DNA from: Branchiostoma belcheri
Taxonomy: Eukaryota > Chordata > Leptocardii > Amphioxiformes > Branchiostomatidae
Length of the DNA stretch: 64,000 nt
Reading direction: 5' to 3'
Assembly: GCF_001625305.1 (NCBI RefSeq)
Contig: NW_017804398.1
Span: 1,163,114-1,227,113 of the forward strand
Positions 59,701 to 64,000 of this stretch are shown here, piece after piece. The notes beneath the pieces were generated by a model that had not been told where the DNA came from, did not search any database, and saw nothing but the letters and a program-made list of their open reading frames with translations. Made by a program: the position numbers and the translations under genes. How positions within the stretch are numbered: the first letter of the stretch is position 1; every line of letters begins with the position of its first letter.

Positions 59701-62700
59701 TAAGAGTTTGATGCCTTCAATCTTTCTCACCTCATATAGTTCTATGCTCTGAGGAGTTACTGCAAATAATGGTGTCACTCTATGGGCGAACATCCTGTCT
59801 TTTAACAGGGCCACTGTAGGATAGTCCTGAGAGAACAGGGAAATGCTCGATTAAACTTGTCCAAGTAGTAAAGGTGTTATAAAATACCTGAATCCAGAAG
59901 ACATTCTACAAGAAATTTCATACTATACAAACAAATCTTACATATGCATCATTCATCTAATTTAGTCATAGCAGGCTTACATACTAGTAGTCAAATGAAT
60001 GGTAACTCAAATTCAAAGTGATGATCGTGCCCTTTCCACTGTCAAATCTTATATGATATATTTATAGTGAAGATTAGTAGATAAACCATGAATTATACAA
60101 TCCATCTACAGACCTGTTTTGTTGACTCAGCATCCTCCCCATTCTGGTCCATATGGCACAGCCCGTCGTTAGGCTGTACGATGCCCCCCAGCCTGCCGTC
60201 TCCTGCCCAGTGGAACGGAGCGTCTGTCAGCACAAGGATCACCCGTGCCGCATCCTCCCTCCAGCCAATCTGCTCCTGTGGTACGAAGGAAGCAGTTTTA
60301 AACACTTGGTTTCGGGAGTTATTGCCAGTTAAGTTTCAAGTATCCCTTTCATCTACATGTATGGTCTCACCCAGAACTGGAAACAGGTGTACTAATAAAA
60401 TGTATGATTTTGATAGTAAAACAGCAACTTATCGAATGCAGACCTGCTTGCATGGTAGTATCTTTACTATATGCATGTCAAAGTTCACTGCAATTGATAG
60501 CTGAAACTAACCCACCTGGCAGACAGTGGCTTGCATCAAGGCATCCAGCAAGCCTTCTGCTGCATCAATGTTACCAGATATTTCCTGTTCTGTGACACTG
60601 TGGCTGAACTGGCTGAAGTCATCTGTTAGTACCTGCACATGACGGAAGCTGAAGGCCGGTGCACACCCTTTGCAGGGCTCCTCCAGGCTGTATAACAAAA
60701 GAAATCACCTCACAGCGTCACTTCAAGGGTAAATATTTCACCTGGCAATATCTCAAATGGGAGAACAAAAAATCAAGCCTCATTTTTGTAATATCCAATG
60801 AAATGTATACTCTTCCAGACACAAGGTTTATTTCTGTTACAGAAACAAAAGGTTGTACTTTACTCACTTGAATGTGTTTGTGAATGGAAGAACCGTCTTG
60901 TCCACGAATGTTCCAAACCCAAGCCGTACATGCTTCTCTCCTTGTAAGACTGTCTGGACTGAAGGGAAAGGCTGCTGTTATTGTCAGGGCATGTGGTGAG
61001 ATTCTCCCATGGGTAGCAACCATCCACTGATGTTTGCTTAGCTGTGAAATGTATGGAATGAATGCTACATACTAGTTTTTTTCTATAGACATCTACATTT
61101 GTACTTCAATGCTAACTCACACAGATCAATACTGTTTGGCTAATGGTTTCAATGTAAGTACAATTTTCACAGCAAGCAGCTCCTACTACTTTTGTGTGCT
61201 AGTTTTAATTTACAACAAGGGTATGGTTTTTAGAAATTTGACGTTGTTTTTTAATGGTAAGCAAAAAACTGTTGTGCACAATCGTGTTTTACTACCAACA
61301 TACCGAGTTTGTCTAAGGAGTCCCAGAGCAAGAAGAGATCATCAGCCATAGATTTGGACAGGTCCATGAGTATATACAAGTCAATGGCCTTGACCACAGG
61401 AGGTGGAGGGGGCAGCACCTCAAAATACAGCGGCATGCTCCTTCCTGTGGTGGAGTAACAAACAAGCCACGTAAGCAAGAGATTAGCCTGGCTAAATCAT
61501 GCTTCTAGTAGCCGTCCCACTGGTCAGGCCTCAAGAAGCTTCTAAGTCAGGAGAATTGGAAACATCTTAATCCTGTTGTTGTATGCATGTGTGCTAACAT
61601 GGACCAATTATTGCCGGACTGAGAACTGTCTGGTACACAAAGTCACAAATGGACCAAAGCACCTCACATTCACAGCTATCAAGAAGTGTACAAAGCATTC
61701 TATACATTGCATTTTTAGAGAAGACTAAATTATGGGAGTTAGTGGTTTGCTCTTACCTGGCCTCATCTGCATGGTGGCCTCTTGAGGCCGGAAAAAAAGA
61801 AATTTTTTGTCTGGAGGATCAGGTTCATTCTGTAGAACAAATAGCACCCTTTTAAGTGGTTGACAACTGCATTATTGTCTTCTTTGCAATATGGAATAAT
61901 TATTCAGGAGCAACAGCAAACATCTGAACATGTCTTAGCAGTCTATAACCAGTATCCTGTGTGGGTTCAGCTCTGAAGGCATGAGGTTCCACTGATGTTT
62001 GGCTATCATACAGCTAGTATAAATGATTTGAGAGATATGTACCCTGGTGATCAATGTCTGACTCCTTGGGCTCATGACATCATCCCTTGGGCATCCTCTG
62101 TCCGTCAGCCGATGAACCATGTCACAGCGAGAACCCGAGAACTCCTGTGGATGGTACAGCACATTTTCAGCACCAAGGACAGGGAAAAGATGAAACTTAA
62201 AAAGCCTCCCACTCCATACGGTGTGTTGTACTTCAGCAGGAGTCTACTCCATCCCTAGTCTAATGCTCTGTAACATGTTTTGCACGGACAAATGTAAAAA
62301 AAAAACATACAAAAGAAAATACATGTAACATCAGCAAACCTGTTCAGAACACCAGCCACACCAGAAGGCAGTTTGCAGACAGTCAGAGCAGTTGCCAGAC
62401 CCGAGCTGCTGACAGAGTCGGGAGCCAAACTCTTCCATGTCTTCCCCTGGCATTGGGCTCCAGATACTGGGTGTATCACGCTTCTCTCGCACACTTATAG
62501 TGCAATAAAAGAAAGGCATTTTTACTTTCCCATATGAATGAATGAATGGTTTATGCCATAAATACCAGAGACTGTTTTTCATATCACTTACAATCTCTCT
62601 CATTTACAAACATGACAAAGTTAAAGTCTTGTAGGATATTCTACAGTCAACATAAATATGTTTGAATACTTCTGCAAAGTACAATAATAGTTAGATAGCA

Positions 62701-63081
62701 CCTTAATACATGCAAATACTTTTGGAAAATTGGATATAATTCTACATGAAACACACCTTAAAGTTTTGACTGTTGCCTCTATCAACAGAGAAACAGATGC
62801 CTGTTGATAAAAGGAAAAAAATCAGATGAACACAGTCTATAGTAGTCACAGAGCAAAGTTTACCACTATGGACAGATGACTACTATAATCACTATTTAAT
62901 CATGGGCAATAAAAAATCCAAGTGGCCAACAAAAAGTGTCCACAATGGCTAGATGACTTTAACACAAAGTTGACCACCAATACAGGTTAACGTTTGTACT
63001 TACCTTGGATACACGACTCTTGGTCTCTGACTTAATTTGTGTACAGGAGTGAAACGTTAGCTGGTTGCCCCGATGCACTTC
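42827..63081 (-). CDS. Integrin-beta/DCC-type FN3/VWC mosaic protein, 49 visible exons, 2000 residues, 5' end outside window
   Basis: 49 exons on the minus strand join in one frame of 6003 bases, with every junction in phase and a stop (TGA) at 42827-42829. Order in the visible protein: alpha-thigh-like remnant (1-41), PSI (about 45-126), hybrid and betaI (127-495), I-EGF stalk and beta-tail copy A (496-740), five FN3 domains (about 745-1253), stalk copy B (1254-1467), Thr/Pro-rich and Cys-rich linker (1468-1650), VWC (1650-1742), stalk copy C (1743-1973), acidic tail (1974-2000). No hydrophobic span is found anywhere, so the predicted product is secreted unless an alternative 3' exon exists. 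The first visible exon starts in phase 0 at an acceptor and lacks a signal peptide, so further exons must lie right of 64000. The paralogous beta head of the plus-strand gene shares its intron phases. Confidence 0.88.
44957..45885 (-). CDS. Module: von Willebrand C domains (exons 40-43)
   Basis: Exons (minus): 45784-45885, 45385-45467, 45141-45234, 44957-45004. One full VWC domain is visible: [31 protein letters not shown], then [10 protein letters not shown]. It is preceded by a half domain ending [13 protein letters not shown] domains are found in extracellular and matrix proteins and often bind growth factors such as BMPs. Any ligand here is unknown. Confidence 0.85.
46160..47457 (-). CDS. 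Module: Thr/Pro-rich linker with a small Cys-rich insert (exons 36-39)
   Basis: Exons (minus): 47271-47457, 46850-47028, 46511-46567, 46160-46282. Long Ser/Thr/Pro runs (for example [17 protein letters not shown] and [17 protein letters not shown]) suggest an O-glycosylated, extended mucin-like spacer. Exon 37 encodes an unfamiliar segment with four cysteines ([20 protein letters not shown], then ACGIPSV and WNCFLQ) that I cannot assign. Confidence 0.8.
47578..49221 (-). CDS. Module: integrin stalk cassette B (exons 31-35)
   Basis: Exons (minus): 49030-49221, 48742-48866, 48239-48325, 47909-48044, 47578-47679. Same order and phases as cassettes A and C: a two-EGF exon ([22 protein letters not shown]), an EGF exon ending CRTNNG, an 87-base EGF exon ending CEDCP, a beta-tail-like exon ([16 protein letters not shown]) and a strand exon ([20 protein letters not shown]). 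Confidence 0.87.
48669..48685 (-). promoter_or_regulatory. RE1/NRSE-like motif
   Basis: On the minus strand this reads TTCAGCACCATGGACAG, 16 of 17 positions of the REST/NRSF RE1 core. It sits in the intron between exons 32 and 33 of the minus-strand gene. Confidence 0.35.
49301..49455. repeat. Intronic repeat, copy 1 (partner at 54183-54340)
   Basis: CTTTCTCAAGAATGTCCTGA, GATATCAGAAGTGTGCATACC, TACTGATTCTGCA and GTACTCAGTAGAATT recur in the same order at 54183-54340. The two copies lie in the introns on either side of the FN3 block of the minus-strand gene. Confidence 0.65.
49621..54091 (-). CDS. Module: five DCC/neogenin-like FN3 domains (exons 21-30)
   Basis: Exons (minus): 53879-54091, 53468-53560, 53075-53216, 52472-52650, 51782-51997, 51320-51412, 51101-51224, 50648-50823, 50177-50284, 49621-49818. 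Exons 21-24 and 25-28 are duplicates (same phases, near-equal lengths: 213/93/142/179 and 216/93/124/176). Each codes an FN3 with [23 protein letters not shown] sequence and an FN3 with YTVRW and YEFSVK. Exons 29-30 code one more FN3 with [14 protein letters not shown] and [10 protein letters not shown]. From family memory these signatures are those of DCC/neogenin FN3-4, FN3-5 and FN3-6 in order, the netrin/RGM-binding part. The array therefore reads 4-5-4-5-6. Integrin beta-4 also has FN3 domains, but they are cytoplasmic and unlike these. Confidence 0.87.
53597..53675. repeat. 79-bp hairpin with RE1-like arms
   Basis: ACTTAGGTCTGTCCTTGGTA at 53597 onward is inverted as TACCAAGGACAGACCTAAGT ending at 53675. 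The arms are about 33 bases with few mismatches around a short loop. Each arm contains an RE1-like half (TTCAGTACCAAGGACAG at 53651-53667). It is a fold-back element in the intron between exons 21 and 22 of the minus-strand gene. Confidence 0.75.
54183..54340. repeat. Intronic repeat, copy 2
   Basis: Partner of 49301-49455 in the same orientation, located in the intron between stalk cassette A and the FN3 block. Confidence 0.65.
54505..56930 (-). CDS. Module: integrin stalk cassette A (exons 15-20)
   Basis: Exons (minus): 56857-56930, 56412-56638, 56150-56253, 55547-55633, 54981-55101, 54505-54624. Integrin EGF repeats ([66 protein letters not shown]) are followed by a beta-tail-like exon ([16 protein letters not shown]) and a strand exon ([19 protein letters not shown]). 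This copy directly follows the hybrid domain, as in a normal integrin beta chain. It carries an extra first exon compared with copies B and C. Confidence 0.88.
57211..63081 (-). CDS. Module: thigh-like remnant, PSI, hybrid and betaI domains (exons 1-14)
   Basis: Exons (minus): 63004-63081, 62757-62800, 62340-62493, 62043-62144, 61757-61829, 61304-61444, 60868-60958, 60516-60687, 60114-60275, 59731-59826, 59057-59170, 57989-58069, 57639-57668, 57211-57357. PSI is well formed ([17 protein letters not shown], then [14 protein letters not shown]). The betaI MIDAS is DLSKSMADD, keeping the ADMIDAS Asp pair. The SyMBS segment is NIDAAE, so the usual Pro is Ala. [22 protein letters not shown] and ELSTLISS follow. 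Before PSI, exons 1-2 ([32 protein letters not shown]) resemble the alpha thigh of the plus-strand fusion. Exon 12 is read in frame [16 protein letters not shown] because only this frame connects both neighbours. Confidence 0.86.
58257..59024. mobile_element. 768-bp near-perfect palindrome (fold-back element) flanked by TA
   Basis: The left end ACACCGAGCAGATTATTATT is inverted at the right end (AATAATAATCTGCTCGCTGT, ending 59024), and TA stands on both sides (58255-58256 and 59025-59026). The two arms, each about 370-380 bases, mirror each other along the whole length. Examples are GACCCCCAGTGGGGGTC near 58382 and GACCCCCACTGGGGGTC near 58884, and CATCTCGAGATGC near 58600 and 58690. The centre is near 58640. 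The arms are rich in AGATCTTGAGAT/ATCTCAAGATCT-type units. It has no ORF. It fits a non-autonomous DNA element with a TA target duplication. Located in the intron between exons 11 and 12 of the minus-strand gene. Confidence 0.85.
62166..62182 (+). promoter_or_regulatory. RE1/NRSE-like motif
   Basis: TTCAGCACCAAGGACAG matches 16 of 17 positions of the RE1 core. It lies 22 bases outside the 5' edge of exon 4 of the minus-strand gene, within the acceptor region of that intron. Confidence 0.35.
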
Positions 63082-63199
63082 CTACAAGGGATGTGGTAAA
63101 TCAAGAATAATCAATTAGTGTTTGGGAGTTTTGAAAGTTTCAGACAACTTCTCCATTTACTTTGCTGATTAACAGTGTGATTTTTTTAACTCTCACTTT

Positions 63200-64000
63200 C
63201 ATTACCTCCATGAAAAATGGAGGTATTGTTTTTGGCGTGTCTGTCTGTATGTATGTATGTATGTATGTATGTATGTATGTCTGTGTGTGTGTGTGTCTGT
63301 CTGTCTGTCTGTGTGTGTTTCCGCAACTTTGTGGTCAGCATAACTTCATAACGCCTTTATGGATTATGATGATATTTGGTATGTTGGTAAGTCTTAGGAA
63401 GACAAAAGTCAAGGTCAAATATGGGCCTCCTGGTGGATGACCTTGGTACTGCAGCAGAACTTCCGGTTTTTGTATCTTTTGTCCTGAACATGCTATGGTC
63501 TTGATGTTTTGGTGACAGATTGCTTGTCCTGTCAGGAATAAGTGGTGTGAGTTTGGTCCCCCTAGCAGCTTGTTCTGGAACTGCAGGGCACTTTCTGGCG
63601 AAATGTTTAAAAGCCAATAAGTCTAGATAGGAACAACGTATTTTCATAATTTTTAGTGTGTAGGTAGCTGAGAGAGAGATGTACATGATTAAATGCAAAT
63701 TATGCAAATGAGGACTTTATTTGCATAATTAATGAGGAAATTCTATAATTACAGTGTTTTACATTATACTACTTTCATACATGTAATGTATGTAACCTAT
63801 GGCAGGCAGAACATCAACAGATACCAATTATGCAAATGATGACATAATTTGCATAATTTATGCAAAAATTCTATGATTTCTTAATGGTGAATGATGGGAA
63901 TGTCATACTTGGGACATCTGTAACTTAATCAAAAGTTAACATACATCATGATGCATATATCATGTTAATGCAGAGTTATTTTGCATAATTAAAGAAGAAA
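63200..64000. repeat. Interspersed repeat with (GTAT)n and (TCTG)n tracts, running off the window
   Basis: From CTCCATGAAAAATGGAGGTA (a short palindrome near 63207-63226) there follows a microsatellite (GTAT units about 63246-63280, TG and TCTG units to about 63315). Then comes a body with GATATTTGGTATGTTGGTAA, AAGTCAAGGTCAAATATGGG and several ATTTGCATAATTAATGAG-like phrases (63710-63740, 63830-63860). A 116-codon minus-strand frame at 63357-63707 lies wholly in this repeat and is not a gene. No exon of the minus-strand gene is visible here. Confidence 0.6.

Noticed and set aside
63357..63707. 116-codon minus-strand ORF as an upstream exon of the minus-strand gene.
   Set aside because: It is entirely within an interspersed repeat and does not encode integrin-like sequence.

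Overview
The window looks like animal genomic DNA: many short exons with GT-AG introns, AT-rich introns, a tRNA-derived SINE, CR1/L2-type retroelement ends and fold-back DNA elements. Repeat style and gene content fit a cephalochordate (amphioxus, Branchiostoma) best. That identification is an inference. All exon models below were built by hand from splice sites, reading-frame phase and recognisable protein families. No transcript or database was available.

Layout: 1-455 is the 3' end of a non-LTR retroelement, followed by a tandem-repeat element (500-1290). A three-exon minus-strand coiled-coil gene lies at 2396-4971. 4977-10860 shows no convincing gene. The main gene runs on the plus strand from 11066 to 39911. 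A single-exon minus-strand DUF229 (sulfatase-like) gene at 27689-29884 is nested inside one of its introns. A second large minus-strand gene converges on it, ending at 42827 and running off the right edge (first visible exon at 63081). The right end (63200-64000) is repeat.

The plus-strand gene has 35 exons whose phases all agree and that join into one 1474-residue reading frame. It encodes a signal peptide, a complete seven-repeat integrin-alpha beta-propeller, a thigh-like domain, an integrin-beta head (degenerate PSI, hybrid and betaI domains), one membrane span and a MET/RON-like tyrosine kinase with a YVNI tail tyrosine. In effect the alpha and beta heads of an integrin are joined in one chain and replace the ectodomain of a MET-type receptor kinase. 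I do not know of a described protein with this architecture.

The convergent minus-strand gene (49 visible exons, 2000 residues in this window, 5' end missing) starts with an alpha-thigh-like remnant, then an integrin-beta head, five FN3 domains that closely resemble DCC/neogenin FN3 4-6, three copies of an integrin EGF-stalk plus beta-tail cassette, a Thr/Pro-rich linker and VWC domains. It ends in an acidic tail with no membrane span. Its beta-head introns match those of the plus-strand gene in position and phase, so the two genes look like an inverted local duplication. One copy ends in a kinase and the other in a long, apparently secreted stalk. A working idea, not shown by sequence alone, is a lineage-specific adhesion/guidance receptor and a related soluble or matrix partner.
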